DNA of 64,000 nucleotides from Ferrimonas sp. YFM (GCF_030296015.1 NZ_AP027368.1:3038001-3102000); one strand, 5' to 3'. Counted from the first letter of the stretch, positions 49,726 through 59,341 are shown. Translations and numbers: made by a program. The notes: generated from the sequence alone by a model not told the origin.

Positions 49726-50307
49726 ATGGACAAACTGAGGGCCTTTGCCCTGGCGCTGACCGCCCTGATGAGCGCAGGCTACGCTCAAGCAGAAACCGAC
49801 CTGGCCATCGATGCCAGCAGCTTTAAATGCGTCACCGACATGAGCCCGGTGCGCGGCTTTTACGTGGACAACCTGATCCCAGGAAAACTGGAAGACACCC
49901 TGGCGGTGGCCAATGCAGAAAACGGCGACTACCCGCCGGGCTCGGTGGTCAGCCTGATCCCCACCGAGGTGATGATCAAACACCCCAAGGGCTACAACGC
50001 CGCCACCCGTGACTGGGAGTTCTTCGAACTGGATGTGTCTGAGCAGGGCACCAGCATCCGCAACCGCGGCTTTGTAGACGTGAACAACCGCTTTGGCGGC
50101 AACTGTTTTGCCTGCCATGCTCAGGCCAAGCCCCAGTACGACATGATCTGCGAGCAAAGCCACGGCTGCGCCCCCATCTCCATCACCTCGGAGATGACCC
50201 GGCTGCTGCAAAAGACCGACCCACGTTGTGGCACCGAGTTCACCCCTACCGAGCACGAAGCCAAGATCCTCGAAAAGCTGCAGGCCTTGTTCGATAAGCA
50301 TCCCTGA
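49726..50307 (+). CDS. Periplasmic c-type cytochrome, P460-like
   Basis: A 193-residue exported protein with signal peptide MDKLRAFALALTALMSAGYAQA. A single haem c site CFACH is at residues 127-131, within NRFGGNCFACHAQAKPQYDMICEQSHGC. The region before it (PPGSVVSLIPTEVMIKHPKGYNAATRDWEFFELD) resembles the cytochrome P460/c'-beta fold. Four further Cys could form disulfides. Monocistronic, with its own promoter and terminator. The partner and reaction are unknown; P460-like proteins handle hydroxylamine, NO or simply act as gas-binding cytochromes. Gene name not assigned. Confidence 0.75.
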   Translation: MDKLRAFALALTALMSAGYAQAETDLAIDASSFKCVTDMSPVRGFYVDNLIPGKLEDTLAVANAENGDYPPGSVVSLIPTEVMIKHPKGYNAATRDWEFFELDVSEQGTSIRNRGFVDVNNRFGGNCFACHAQAKPQYDMICEQSHGCAPISITSEMTRLLQKTDPRCGTEFTPTEHEAKILEKLQALFDKHP

Positions 50308-50326
50308 TGCTGACCCTGAATCATGT

Positions 50327-50353
50327 GAGAGGCTGCGGCCTCTCTTCTTTTTT
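50327..50353 (+). terminator. Intrinsic terminator after the cytochrome gene
   Basis: GAGAGGC, loop TGCG, GCCTCTC, then TTCTTTTTT. Confidence 0.88.
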
Positions 50354-50511
50354 CGTCGACACCGTCATCAACGAACCGATTCAAGCCCGGGTAAACGGCA
50401 ATTCCCGGCAGTCAGCACTATAGTTATTACCAAATTGCTCCGGATAGCTTGACCACCACAGACAACCGCCCCAATCTGAAAACAATAACCAGCCGTGGCC
50501 AAACCTGAGAG

Positions 50512-53337
50512 ATGATCAGAACAACGGACGCCGACCAACGTTATCAGGCCATATTTCACCAGGCAGCGGTGGGCATCGCTCGCATCGCTCCAGAAGGTAG
50601 GTGGCTGGAAGTCAATGAAAAGATGTGCCAGATCCTCGGCTACTCCGAGCAGGAGCTGCTGCATCTGAGTTTCAGTGATGTCACCCACCCCGGCGATCTC
50701 GACGTCAATCTCAGGCTGCTGAAACAGGCTCTCGACGGCCACACCCAGTCCTACACCATGGACAAGCGCTACATCCATAAGTCCGGCAGCATCGTCTGGG
50801 TGTCCCTGAACGCCTCCCTGGTCAGGGGGGCCGATGGCAAGCCCAAGTATTTTGCCGTTGTGATTCAGGACATCACCGAACTGCGTCGCATCCGCGAGGA
50901 CCTGCAGCGAAAAGAAGCCCACTATCGCCAAACCCTGAAGGTCACCAAGACCGGCTCCTGGGAATGCAACCTGCTTACCGAGCAGGTGTTCTGGTCTGAG
51001 AACATGGAACAGATTTGGGGCATGCCCAAAGGCAGTTTCGACGGCAAGCTGGAAACCGTATCCGCGTCCATCCACCCGGAGGACCTGCCGGCCTGGGAGG
51101 AGGATGTCAGGGCCTGCATTGAGGACGGCAAGGAGCACAATCTGGAGTATCGGCTGAAATTGCCCGACGGCAGCATCCGCTGGGTACTGGCCATCGGCGA
51201 TGCCGAAAGAGACAAACAAGGGGAGGCGGTGCTGCTGCGTGGTTTGGCCATGGACATCACCGAGCGCAAGAACACCCAACAAGCAGTCAAAGACAGCGAA
51301 GCCCGGTTGCAGATCGCCGGCCAGGTGGCCTATGACCTCATCTACGAGTGGGACGTGGCCACGGACGAGCTGCAGTGGTTTGGCAACATCGATAACTTCC
51401 TCGGTTTCGAGCACGGAGAGATCTCCGAGAACATCGAAGCCTGGCTCGACCTGATTCACCCGGATGACCGTCAGGCGCTGAGCACCGCCGTCGAGCTGCA
51501 TCGCACCTCCACTCAGGAGCTCAACTACGAGTACCGCATCCAGCAAAAAGATGGCCAGTATCAGTATTGGAGTGACAGGGCCCTGCCCATCATCGATGAG
51601 ACCGGCAAGCCCTGCCGCTGGATTGGAGTGTGTCGCAACATCACCAAGTTCAAGGAGCAACAGCTGGAGCTGGAGCGCATCGCCCACTACGACAACCTCA
51701 CCAAGTTGCCCAACCGGGCACTGCTGCTCGACCGGCTGCAGCAGGCCCTGGCCTACGCTCAGCGTCACTCCACCCAGTTTGCCGTGGTGTTTATGGATCT
51801 GGACGGTTTTAAGCAGATCAACGATGAGCACGGCCACGACATTGGCGATCGGGTGTTGGTGCAGGTCGCCTCCAACCTGCTGACCGCCATCCGGGAGGAG
51901 GACACCATAGCGCGCCTGGGCGGCGACGAGTTCGTCGCCATCCTCAATGATTTCCCGCCCCAGGATGAAGGCAAGGCGCTGCTCGACCGTCTGCTGATCG
52001 CCGCGGCGACGCCGCTGAAGGTGAACTCTCACTCCCTGAGCGTTTCCACCAGCATTGGGGTCACCCTCTACCCTCAGGGCGCGGAAACCACGGTGGAGCA
52101 GCTGCTACGCCAGGCCGACCAGGCGATGTACCTGAGCAAACTGGCGGGGAAAAACCGCTACAGCTTCTACGACCACGAACACGCCGACAACCTGGGCAAA
52201 CACCACAAGGCGGTGCAGCGCATCGCCCAGGCCCTGCAAAACGACGAGTTCATTCTCCATTACCAGCCCAAGGTCAACATGGCCCGGGGCACCCTGATTG
52301 GGGTCGAGGCCCTGTTGCGCTGGCAGCACCCGGAGCGGGGCCTGCTGGAACCCAACCACTTCCTGCCCCTGGTGCACGAGCACGCGGTCTATGCCCAGAT
52401 TGGCGAGTGGGTGATCAACAAGGCGATGAAGCAACTGGAGATCTGGCAACTGCAGGGGTTTTCCACCCCCATCAGCATCAACATCGGCGCCAGGCAGCTG
52501 CAGTCTCCGGACTTCATCCAGCTGATCCAGTCCATCAAGGCCCGCCACCAGTCGGTAACCACAGACTCCATCGAATTTGAGATTCTCGAGACCAACGCCA
52601 TCCGCAAGATTGATGAGGTCTCCAAGGTGATGCAATCCTGTCAGCAGATGGGGATCCGCTTCGCCCTGGATGACTTTGGCACCGGCTACTCCACCCTTTC
52701 CTACCTCAAACAGCTGCCCGCCACCCAGCTCAAGGTGGATCGCAGCTTCATCCGCGACATCATGCAGGACCCGGTAGACCTGGCCATTGTCCAGAGCATA
52801 CTGGCCATGTCCCTGGCGTTTCGCCAACAGGTGATTGCCGAAGGGGTAACCTCAGAGGAGCATGGGAAAATGCTGCTATGGCTGGGCTGCGAGCACGCCC
52901 AGGGGTTCTTCATCGCTCAGCCCATGACCGGCGAGGATATCCCCCGGTGGCAGGCCAACTGGGCGCCACCCGCCAGCTGGCTCAGTACCCGCTCGCTGTC
53001 CCCCACCAAGCTGGCCATCGTCATCTCCATGGTGGAGATCCGCTCCTGGCACAACGAGCTGCAATGGTACCTGGAGGGTCGGCGGCCCCATCCTCCGGCC
53101 CTGGGTGGTCACGACTGCCGCTTCGGCCAATGGCTGCTCGGTGACGCCAAACAGCTCTATGCCGGACACGCCGACTACCAGACCCTGGAACACCTCTATG
53201 CCGAGCTGCAGCGCTATGCCGGCCAGGTGCACGACGCCCGCAAGAAAGGGCATCATGGCCGGCTCGACAGTGCCCTGCAGAACCTGGCCAACACCAAGGA
53301 GATCCTGCTGAGCCACCTGAGCAGCATGGTGAGATGA
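50512..53337 (+). CDS. PAS-PAS-PAS-GGDEF-EAL-CZB c-di-GMP enzyme
   Basis: A 941-residue soluble signalling protein. Three PAS/PAC units occupy about residues 1-385 (each ends in a DITE or NITK-type PAC segment). The GGDEF domain has an intact GGDEF at ~469-473 (IARLGGDEFVAIL). The EAL domain has EALLRW at ~598, DDFGTGYSTLSYLKQLP, KVDRSF, AEGVTSEEH and QGFFIAQPM, so both synthesis and breakdown of c-di-GMP look possible. Residues ~825-941 are a zinc-binding CZB domain with the HDCRFGQWL motif (His867, Cys869), as known from E. coli DgcZ and chemoreceptors, but here at the C-terminus. No membrane segments. The ribosome site is weak. A terminator shared with ahpF follows. Confidence 0.92.
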   Translation: MIRTTDADQRYQAIFHQAAVGIARIAPEGRWLEVNEKMCQILGYSEQELLHLSFSDVTHPGDLDVNLRLLKQALDGHTQSYTMDKRYIHKSGSIVWVSLNASLVRGADGKPKYFAVVIQDITELRRIREDLQRKEAHYRQTLKVTKTGSWECNLLTEQVFWSENMEQIWGMPKGSFDGKLETVSASIHPEDLPAWEEDVRACIEDGKEHNLEYRLKLPDGSIRWVLAIGDAERDKQGEAVLLRGLAMDITERKNTQQAVKDSEARLQIAGQVAYDLIYEWDVATDELQWFGNIDNFLGFEHGEISENIEAWLDLIHPDDRQALSTAVELHRTSTQELNYEYRIQQKDGQYQYWSDRALPIIDETGKPCRWIGVCRNITKFKEQQLELERIAHYDNLTKLPNRALLLDRLQQALAYAQRHSTQFAVVFMDLDGFKQINDEHGHDIGDRVLVQVASNLLTAIREEDTIARLGGDEFVAILNDFPPQDEGKALLDRLLIAAATPLKVNSHSLSVSTSIGVTLYPQGAETTVEQLLRQADQAMYLSKLAGKNRYSFYDHEHADNLGKHHKAVQRIAQALQNDEFILHYQPKVNMARGTLIGVEALLRWQHPERGLLEPNHFLPLVHEHAVYAQIGEWVINKAMKQLEIWQLQGFSTPISINIGARQLQSPDFIQLIQSIKARHQSVTTDSIEFEILETNAIRKIDEVSKVMQSCQQMGIRFALDDFGTGYSTLSYLKQLPATQLKVDRSFIRDIMQDPVDLAIVQSILAMSLAFRQQVIAEGVTSEEHGKMLLWLGCEHAQGFFIAQPMTGEDIPRWQANWAPPASWLSTRSLSPTKLAIVISMVEIRSWHNELQWYLEGRRPHPPALGGHDCRFGQWLLGDAKQLYAGHADYQTLEHLYAELQRYAGQVHDARKKGHHGRLDSALQNLANTKEILLSHLSSMVR

Positions 53338-53343
53338 GCCCAT

Positions 53344-53376
53344 AAAAAAATGCCAGTCAGGGGCGCTGACTGGCAT
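53344..53376. terminator. Terminator between the c-di-GMP gene and ahpF
   Basis: ATGCCAGTCAG, loop GGGCG, CTGACTGGCAT. On the minus strand it runs into seven T residues, so it is the terminator of ahpF; on the plus strand it is a hairpin only. Confidence 0.8.
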
Positions 53377-53402
53377 TAGGAATTGGGCGGGTATCGCGGC
53401 GG

Positions 53403-54995
53403 TTAGGCGGCCTGAGTCTGCTCCGCTGGCACCGGGGTGCGAATCAGGTAATCGAACGCCCCCAGGCTGGCCTTGGCTCCCTCGCCCATGGCGATGATGA
53501 TCTGCTTATAAGGCACAGTGGTCACATCACCGGCGGCAAACACCCCGGCCAGGCTGGTGGCGCCGTGGGCATCCACCTCAATCTCACCGCGCTCGGACAG
53601 GGCCACCTTGCTCTGCTTGAGCCACTCGCTGTTGGGCACCAGACCAATCTGAACGAAGATCCCCGCCAGCTCCAGCTGATGCAGCTCACCGCTGCTGCGG
53701 TCCTTATACTCCAGGCCAGTGACCCGGTTGCCGTCACCCAGTACCCGGGTGGTCTGAGCCAGAGTGATGATGTCGATGTTGGCGGTGGCATTGGCCTTGT
53801 CGATCAGCACCTGATCAGCCCTCAGGGTGTCGGCAAACTCCAGCACGGTGACGTGCTCGACGATGCCGGCCAGGTCGATGGCCGCTTCGATGCCGGAGTT
53901 ACCACCACCGATCACCGCAGTGCGCTTGCCCTTGAACAGCGGGCCATCGCAGTGTGGGCAGTAGGCCACGCCCTTGTTGCGATACTCCTGCTCACCGGGC
54001 ACCTTCATCTCGCGCCAGCGGGCCCCTGTGCTGGTGATGACGCTGCGGGCTCTGAGCACCGCGCCGCTCTCCAGCTCCACATGGATGTAGCCGTCACCGC
54101 TCTCCTGGGCACCGACGATGTTGGCCGCCCGCTGCTCGGTGATGATCTCTACCCCGTAGTCCTTGACGTGCTCCTCCAGGCTGGCCACCAGCTTGGGGCC
54201 GGTGGTGGCCTTGACCGAGATGAAGTTCTCGATGGCCATGGTGTCCTGCACCTGACCGCCGAAGCGCTCAGCCACCACCCCGGTGCGGATGCCTTTACGG
54301 GCGGCGTAGATGGCCGCGGAGGATCCCGCCGGACCGCCGCCCACCACCAGCACATCAAAAGGCGCCTGCTGATTGAGCTTAGCCGCCTGCTTCTCGGCGG
54401 CGCCGCTGTCCACCTTGCCGAGGATCTCCGCCAGGGACATACGCCCCTGACCGAAGAGCTCACCGTTCACAAACACACTGGGCACTGCCAGAATGTCCCG
54501 CGACTTCACCTCATCCTGGAAGGCGGCGCCGTCGGTCATGGTGACCGACACCAGCGGATTGATGGCCGCCATCATGTTGAACGCCTGTACCACCTCGGGG
54601 CAGTTCTGGCAGGAGAGGGAAATAAAGATCTCCACCTTGAGCGGTGTGTCCAGGGCAGAAATCTGCTCTATGGTCTCCGCTTCCAGCTTGATGGGGTGGC
54701 CGCCGCTGTGCAGCAGTGCCAGCACCAGGGAGGTAAACTCATGGCCCATGGGCAGGCCGGCAAAGCCGATGGCGGTGCCCTTCTCCAGGTTCTCCACCAG
54801 CATCAGCGGCTTGCGCTCGCTGTGGCTGTCATCCCGCACCACGCTGATGCGGCCGCTCAAAGAGGCGATGTCCGCCGCCAGGGCCGCCAGCTTGCTGCCG
54901 GTGTCGCTGTCATCCAGGCTCAGGCGCAGCTGCACATCGGACTTCAGGTTGGACAAGTAAGATTGTAATTGCTGCTTCATCGCTTGGTCTAACAT
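53403..54995 (-). CDS. ahpF: Alkyl hydroperoxide reductase subunit F
   Basis: AhpF passes electrons from NADH through FAD and two CxxC centres to AhpC. The 530-residue protein has tandem thioredoxin folds at the N-terminus with the CxxC CQNC (residues ~129-132), then a thioredoxin reductase-like part: FAD motif [22 protein letters not shown], active CPHC, NADH motif [12 protein letters not shown] and the C-terminal FAD motif [16 protein letters not shown]-terminus [14 protein letters not shown] matches E. coli AhpF. It follows ahpC by 100 bases containing a GC-rich hairpin. Confidence 0.97.
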   Translation of the reverse strand: MLDQAMKQQLQSYLSNLKSDVQLRLSLDDSDTGSKLAALAADIASLSGRISVVRDDSHSERKPLMLVENLEKGTAIGFAGLPMGHEFTSLVLALLHSGGHPIKLEAETIEQISALDTPLKVEIFISLSCQNCPEVVQAFNMMAAINPLVSVTMTDGAAFQDEVKSRDILAVPSVFVNGELFGQGRMSLAEILGKVDSGAAEKQAAKLNQQAPFDVLVVGGGPAGSSAAIYAARKGIRTGVVAERFGGQVQDTMAIENFISVKATTGPKLVASLEEHVKDYGVEIITEQRAANIVGAQESGDGYIHVELESGAVLRARSVITSTGARWREMKVPGEQEYRNKGVAYCPHCDGPLFKGKRTAVIGGGNSGIEAAIDLAGIVEHVTVLEFADTLRADQVLIDKANATANIDIITLAQTTRVLGDGNRVTGLEYKDRSSGELHQLELAGIFVQIGLVPNSEWLKQSKVALSERGEIEVDAHGATSLAGVFAAGDVTTVPYKQIIIAMGEGAKASLGAFDYLIRTPVPAEQTQAA

Positions 54996-55034
54996 GGTGA
55001 AACCTCAGAAATTTGGTGGTGGTAAGGTTAATGG

Positions 55035-55076
55035 CCAGTGACCACCCCGCCGCACCAGGGCGACGGGGGGCACTGG
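55035..55076 (-). terminator. Hairpin between ahpC and ahpF
   Basis: CCAGTG and CACTGG enclose an inner CCCCG/CGGGG stem. There is no T-tract. It may partly end transcription so that AhpC is made in excess of AhpF. Confidence 0.45.
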
Positions 55077-55095
55077 GAAGAGAACCCGTTAGAAT

Positions 55096-55653
55096 TTAGA
55101 TTTTGCCGACCAGGTCCAGGGAGGGAGCCAGAGTCTCTTCACCCTCTTTCCACTTGGCGGGGCACACTTCACCTGGGTTGTTGGCCACGTACTGCGCCGC
55201 TTTCACCTTACGCATCAGGTCTTCCGCGTCGCGGCCGATGCCTTCGGCGGTGATCTCCATCGCCTGGATGACGCCCTCAGGGTCAATCAGGAAGGTGGCG
55301 CGGTCTGCCAGGCCCTGGCCTTCACGCATCACATTGAAGTTGTTGGTGATGGTGCCGGTCTGGTCGCCCACCATGAAGTAGTTGATCTTGCCGATGGTGT
55401 CGGAGCTGTCGTGCCACGCCTTGTGAGTGAAGTGGGTGTCGGTGGACACGGAGTACACCTCGACACCGCGGCGCTGCAGCTCTTCGTAGTGGTCCGCCAG
55501 GTCGCCCAGCTCGGTGGGGCATACGAAGGTGAAGTCCGCTGGGTAGAAGAAGAACACGGCCCACTTGCCCTTCACGTCCTGCTCGGTGATCTCTACAAAC
55601 TCGCCCTGTTTGAAGGCGGTGGCTTTAAAAGGCTTAATCTGAGTGTTGATCAT
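55096..55653 (-). CDS. ahpC: Alkyl hydroperoxide reductase subunit C (peroxiredoxin)
   Basis: A typical 2-Cys peroxiredoxin reducing H2O2 and organic peroxides. The 185-residue protein has the peroxidatic block [17 protein letters not shown] (Cys47 region) and the resolving Cys in [13 protein letters not shown], plus the GGxG/YF-like C-terminus of sensitive Prx proteins replaced by [11 protein letters not shown], as in AhpC. N-terminus [14 protein letters not shown] fits E. coli AhpC (MSLINTKIKPF). First gene of the ahpCF pair, with an OxyR-like half-site upstream. Confidence 0.97.
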   Translation of the reverse strand: MINTQIKPFKATAFKQGEFVEITEQDVKGKWAVFFFYPADFTFVCPTELGDLADHYEELQRRGVEVYSVSTDTHFTHKAWHDSSDTIGKINYFMVGDQTGTITNNFNVMREGQGLADRATFLIDPEGVIQAMEITAEGIGRDAEDLMRKVKAAQYVANNPGEVCPAKWKEGEETLAPSLDLVGKI

Positions 55654-55708
55654 GTCGTATCTCTCTTATTCGCAAGGTTTAAATGGTGACGCCCGCTGCG
55701 TCGATGGA

Positions 55709-55755
55709 GCTATAGTGCCCCAGACGACGAAATCACAAAAGCAATTACAAGCTAT
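55709..55755 (-). promoter_or_regulatory. ahpC promoter with OxyR-like half-site
   Basis: Minus-strand TTGTGA and TATAGC are spaced 18 bases apart. Just upstream, ATAGCTTGTAATTGC matches the first half of the OxyR pattern ATAGnTnnnAnCTAT. The second half-site, which would overlap the -35, is poor. Confidence 0.45.
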
Positions 55756-55906
55756 CGTCGCAACCGCATTTTTCGATTAAGGGGATAAAGGTGAGCAGAA
55801 AAAGGGAAACCAACGGGAATCAGCAGGATGGATTTAGGCTGGCCAGATGGGCGCCGCCGAGCACTTCCACACGCTTGGGAGCGGAAGCACTCAGCCGATG
55901 GACGGT

Positions 55907-56332
55907 CTAGGAGGAGTGCTCGGCAGAGGTGGAAACCGTCAGGTGCTTCTGGGTCAGCCACAGCACGGTTACCACAATGTACATCGCCAGGGGCAGCAAC
56001 CTGACGGTGATGGAGGTCGCTTCGGGGCTGGCCGCCAAACCCAGCATGGGGGTCTCGCCCAGGTCCCAGGCCCCGGACGTGCCGTGCAGGTAGAAGGACT
56101 GCGCCGCCCAAAACAGACTCACCAGCACAAAGGGAAAGCGCCGACGCGACAGCATCTGATAACCGCCATAGGCGCCAGCCAGAGACAACAGACAGACGGC
56201 AACGAAGCCGGTTAACTCGGCGCCGTTGGTCCAGTCGGAGAACATCAGGGTGTTGAACAACCGATAGATGGCGTAGAACACGGTGATCGCCATGCAGGCC
56301 ACCAGGGCCTTAGCTTCCTTACTGTGGGTCAA
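55907..56332 (-). CDS. Small integral membrane protein, 141 aa
   Basis: No family recognised. Four hydrophobic helices: residues ~9-31 (LVACMAITVFYAIYRLFN), ~40-58 (TGFVAVCLLSLAGAYGGY), ~66-84 (FPFVLVSLFWAAQSFY) and ~110-127 (LLPLAMYIVVTVLWL). Two short polar loops and a Ser-rich tail. The TTG start at 56332 is supported by AAGGAG eight bases upstream. Between ahpC and a divergent hydrolase gene, on its own. A terminator could not be assigned. Confidence 0.65.
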   Translation of the reverse strand: MTHSKEAKALVACMAITVFYAIYRLFNTLMFSDWTNGAELTGFVAVCLLSLAGAYGGYQMLSRRRFPFVLVSLFWAAQSFYLHGTSGAWDLGETPMLGLAASPEATSITVRLLPLAMYIVVTVLWLTQKHLTVSTSAEHSS

Positions 56333-56519
56333 TGTTCAGCTCCTTGTGGCAACGCGCCTCTGGCAAACACACGGCAGACTCGGTGTTTACTCAAAAAAAT
56401 GGACTCAACCACCAGAGTATCAGAACACCCTGTCCAATCACCGGGGAAAAATACAGCCCTTTTGTAACAACTCTGGTCGAACCCTGCCGCCATCCCCTAT
56501 CAATCTGGTTCAAAAAGTG

Positions 56520-56569
56520 TTGATCATTAGTAACATTCACGGCCATACTAAACTAGAGCAAATGCTCTA
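56520..56569 (+). promoter_or_regulatory. Promoter with palindromic operator before the epoxide-hydrolase-like gene
   Basis: TTGATC (56520) and CATACT (56544) have an 18-base spacer. A perfect palindrome TAGAGCAAATGCTCTA follows at 56554-56569, about where transcription starts. This is a good place for a repressor of the MarR or TetR kind. No regulator gene is adjacent. The rest of the 406-base gap 56333-56738 holds a spaced ACCAGAGT/ACTCTGGT inverted pair and no gene. Confidence 0.5.
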
Positions 56570-56738
56570 ATTTATGGTTTACAATGAGGATGACACGACC
56601 GCAGCCCGACGAGTGCGCCCCGGCGACCTCAAGGCTGGCAGTTGTTGGGGAACAGCTGAAATCGGACTACACAGAGACGCCTCCCTACCGAGGATAGGTT
56701 TTTCCATTCACGAAAAAAATGGCAGGAAAGGAAGCAAC

Positions 56739-57653
56739 ATGAAGAAAGTCGTGGTGACCGCTGTTATCGCAGTACTGGTTTTACTCTCTCCCGTTCTATA
56801 CATGCTCTACTCATTCTCCGCCAACGGCCCCATGCCCGATGAGGAGTTCCAGGCCAAGCTACCGGAGATTGTCAGCAATCTGGAATACCAGGTTGAAGGG
56901 AACGGCCCGCAGACCCTGGTGCTGATCCACGGCTACCCGGACAGCCTGGAGATGTGGGACCAGCAGGTGGACTACCTCAAGGATTACTACACCTGTGTGC
57001 GCTTCACCCTGCCGGGCTTCCAGCTCAATGACGATGGTCAGCGCCCCGAATACAACATCCAGCAGACCCGGGCGATCATCGACGGCTTTATCGAAACACT
57101 GGGCAAAGACAAGGTAACGGTACTGGCCCACGACTGGGGCGCGGTGTTCGCCTTCAAGTACCTGGAGAAGAATGACCTGGTGGACCGGGTGGTGCTGTAC
57201 GACATCGGCAGCTTCGGCGACGAGGAGCGCCCCTTCATCAACGTCAAGTACACCTTCGCCCTGGCAGTGGCCTGGGCCCTGCCTGAGTCCTGGGGCGAGA
57301 GCCTCACCCGCTACACCGCCGAGGAGATTCTGCACATCGAGGATGTGGACCCACACAAGACCATCGATGACCTGCGCTCGGACCCACGCCTGACCTACCC
57401 CTACTGGCATCTGTGGAAATCCATCCTCGCCAAGCAGTTGCCGCCCTCTCTGGAGGTGGAAGACTACGGCACCCCCTTCCTGTTCCTCTACGGCAAGGAC
57501 AAGAAGGTCTGGTTCCATGCGGACAGCTGGGCCGAAAAGGTCGAAACCCTGGGCAAGGGCCAGGTGGAATCGGTCCCCGGCGGCCACTGGTTTATGCACT
57601 CCTCCGCCGAGCTGGCCAATGAGAAGGTACATGACTGGCTGCAAAGCCACTGA
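56739..57653 (+). CDS. Alpha/beta hydrolase, epoxide hydrolase/haloalkane dehalogenase-like
   Basis: The ATG at 56739 (AGGAAG five bases upstream) gives 304 residues with an N-terminal membrane anchor or uncleaved signal (VVVTAVIAVLVLLSPVLYMLY), placing the enzyme on the periplasmic side of the inner membrane. The oxyanion block is LIHGYPDSLEMW. The nucleophile is an Asp (Asp132 in VLAHDWGAVFAF), as in epoxide hydrolases and haloalkane dehalogenases, with the terminal His in PGGHWFMHS. The cap region has the Tyr and Trp content expected but the substrate class cannot be decided. A palindromic operator precedes it. Confidence 0.85.
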   Translation: MKKVVVTAVIAVLVLLSPVLYMLYSFSANGPMPDEEFQAKLPEIVSNLEYQVEGNGPQTLVLIHGYPDSLEMWDQQVDYLKDYYTCVRFTLPGFQLNDDGQRPEYNIQQTRAIIDGFIETLGKDKVTVLAHDWGAVFAFKYLEKNDLVDRVVLYDIGSFGDEERPFINVKYTFALAVAWALPESWGESLTRYTAEEILHIEDVDPHKTIDDLRSDPRLTYPYWHLWKSILAKQLPPSLEVEDYGTPFLFLYGKDKKVWFHADSWAEKVETLGKGQVESVPGGHWFMHSSAELANEKVHDWLQSH

Positions 57654-57663
57654 TCACCAGAAC

Positions 57664-57689
57664 AGGCTCAGCCACCTGCGGCTGAGCCT
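57664..57689 (+). terminator. Hairpin after the hydrolase gene
   Basis: AGGCTCAGCC, loop ACCTGC, GGCTGAGCCT, 10-bp stem without a clear T-tract. Confidence 0.5.
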
Positions 57690-57912
57690 TAACCCCGCAG
57701 TTGAACACCTCTCACTCGACACATGCGTATATCACAAACTACTGATTTAGCGAGACTAACTACGCACTTAAGCCATTGAATGCCATTCCTCTGCTGGTGT
57801 AGAATTCGGCAGTTTTCTACCAGGATGTGATGATGGGAAATCATCTTGTGTTTTAACGCTTTGGCGTAGGAGGGACGCTACCAGAAGTGATCAGGCGAGA
57901 GCCAATGCCGCG

Positions 57913-59061
57913 ATGTTTGAACAGATGACCACCACCAGCTCGGCTGAGTCAAACATACTCTCCTACCTGAACAGCGGCACTGACCTGCAACAACGGGTCA
58001 GCATGATTCGCAGCGACCTGGTACGAAGCTGCCCCTCTATTCACCGCATCGCCATCGCCCTCTACGACCCCGAGCGGGACGTACTCAAGACTCATGCCTG
58101 TGACGAAGACAGGGCGTCCGGCCTGAAAAACTACGAAGCCAGCCTGTCAGAGTGCAGATCGCTGAGCGTCCTGGCCCGCAGAGCCAACAAGCGGGTGCTC
58201 AACGACATCACCCAGCTGCCGCCAAACCACCATCAGCATACGGATCTGGTGCGCAATGCCGGCTATCAGTCCAGCGTCACCATTCCGCTGCTGGCCGAGG
58301 ACAAGCTGCTGGGGTTCTTCTTCGCCAACTCCAGAAACAAAAACGCCTTCCCGGAAGCGGTGACCCGAAACCTGCAGATGCTGGCGATGTTCCTCACCCT
58401 GCTGGTGGAGCAGGACCTCAACAAAATTGGCGTGCTCAAGTCCACCATAGAGTCGATGAAGCTGGTCAATGAGCACCGGGATCCGGAAACAGGGTCCCAC
58501 CTCAACCGCATGGCCCGCTACTCCCTGCTCATCGCCCGCGAGGTGGCAGACAAATTTGCCCTCTCGGATTTGATGATCGGTTACATCTATCTGTACGCCC
58601 CACTCCATGATGTGGGCAAATTCATGGTGCCGGACAGCGTGATGTTCAAAGAGGGGCCACTGACCCTGGAAGAGTTCGTATGCATGCAGAAGCACTGCGA
58701 AGATGGCGAGCGGCTGATCAGGCAGGTGCTGGAGGTGTACAAGCTGTCCGATGTGCCCTTCCTCAGCACCCTGACCGCCATAGTGCGCTCCCACCACGAG
58801 AAGCTCGATGGCAGCGGCTACCCCGATGGCCTGGTGGGAGAAGAGATTCCGGTCGAGGCGCGCATCGTCGCCGTGGCTGACATCTTCGACGCCCTTACCA
58901 GCGAGCGTCCCTACAAGCGCGCCTGGTCACTGGAAGAAGCCTTCGATGAGATACAGAGGCTGTCCGGCACCAAGCTGGACCGCGACTGTGTGAATGCCCT
59001 GCTGAGCAACAAAGACAAGGTCATCGACATCATGACCTCGTTTGCTGATGGTGAGGGTTAA
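57913..59061 (+). CDS. GAF/HD-GYP domain cyclic-di-GMP phosphodiesterase
   Basis: A 382-residue cytoplasmic protein. Residues ~20-165 are a GAF-type sensor (YDPERDVLKTHACDEDRA, VTIPLLAEDKLLGFFFANS). Residues ~175-375 are an HD-GYP domain with NEHRDPETGSHLNRMARYS, the catalytic LHDVGKFMVPD (His232-Asp233), MQKHCEDGERLI, and the GYP motif in HHEKLDGSGYPDGLVGE. HD-GYP enzymes hydrolyse c-di-GMP to pGpG or GMP. With the PAS-GGDEF-EAL-CZB gene 5 kb upstream it makes this end of the window rich in c-di-GMP control. The ribosome site is weak and the exact start uncertain. Confidence 0.9.
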   Translation: MFEQMTTTSSAESNILSYLNSGTDLQQRVSMIRSDLVRSCPSIHRIAIALYDPERDVLKTHACDEDRASGLKNYEASLSECRSLSVLARRANKRVLNDITQLPPNHHQHTDLVRNAGYQSSVTIPLLAEDKLLGFFFANSRNKNAFPEAVTRNLQMLAMFLTLLVEQDLNKIGVLKSTIESMKLVNEHRDPETGSHLNRMARYSLLIAREVADKFALSDLMIGYIYLYAPLHDVGKFMVPDSVMFKEGPLTLEEFVCMQKHCEDGERLIRQVLEVYKLSDVPFLSTLTAIVRSHHEKLDGSGYPDGLVGEEIPVEARIVAVADIFDALTSERPYKRAWSLEEAFDEIQRLSGTKLDRDCVNALLSNKDKVIDIMTSFADGEG

Positions 59062-59280
59062 ACAAGCCTGACAACAACCATGTTGAAGAGCTTTAATGAC
59101 CTGTGAGCCGCCCCGCCCTACTAAAAGCCTCTCAATCCAAGCCGCTCAAAGAATCACCACAAACATCAAAGTCACTGTTTTAAAAACAAAAGCGTGACGA
59201 CAGCCCACAATTGAATTCATCAAGGATTGTATATTCTGTCTCGGCTTGAGCGCTGTCTGTGCCTCAGGTCAAGCATAACG

Positions 59281-59304
59281 AGGAGAGCCATTTGAAGCTC
59301 TCCT
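59281..59304 (+). promoter_or_regulatory. Leader hairpin containing a ribosome-site-like arm
   Basis: AGGAGAGC, loop CATTTGAA, GCTCTCCT: a perfect 8-bp stem 38 bases before the start of the next gene. The left arm looks like a ribosome site followed by TTG, so it may belong to a tiny leader frame. Confidence 0.4.
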
Positions 59305-59341
59305 GTCTAAATAATGAACTCGATTGACTCATGGAGTGATG

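Noticed and set aside
57780-57912. c-di-GMP riboswitch upstream of the HD-GYP gene
   Set aside because: Hairpins are present but the GEMM-I/II core sequences are not.
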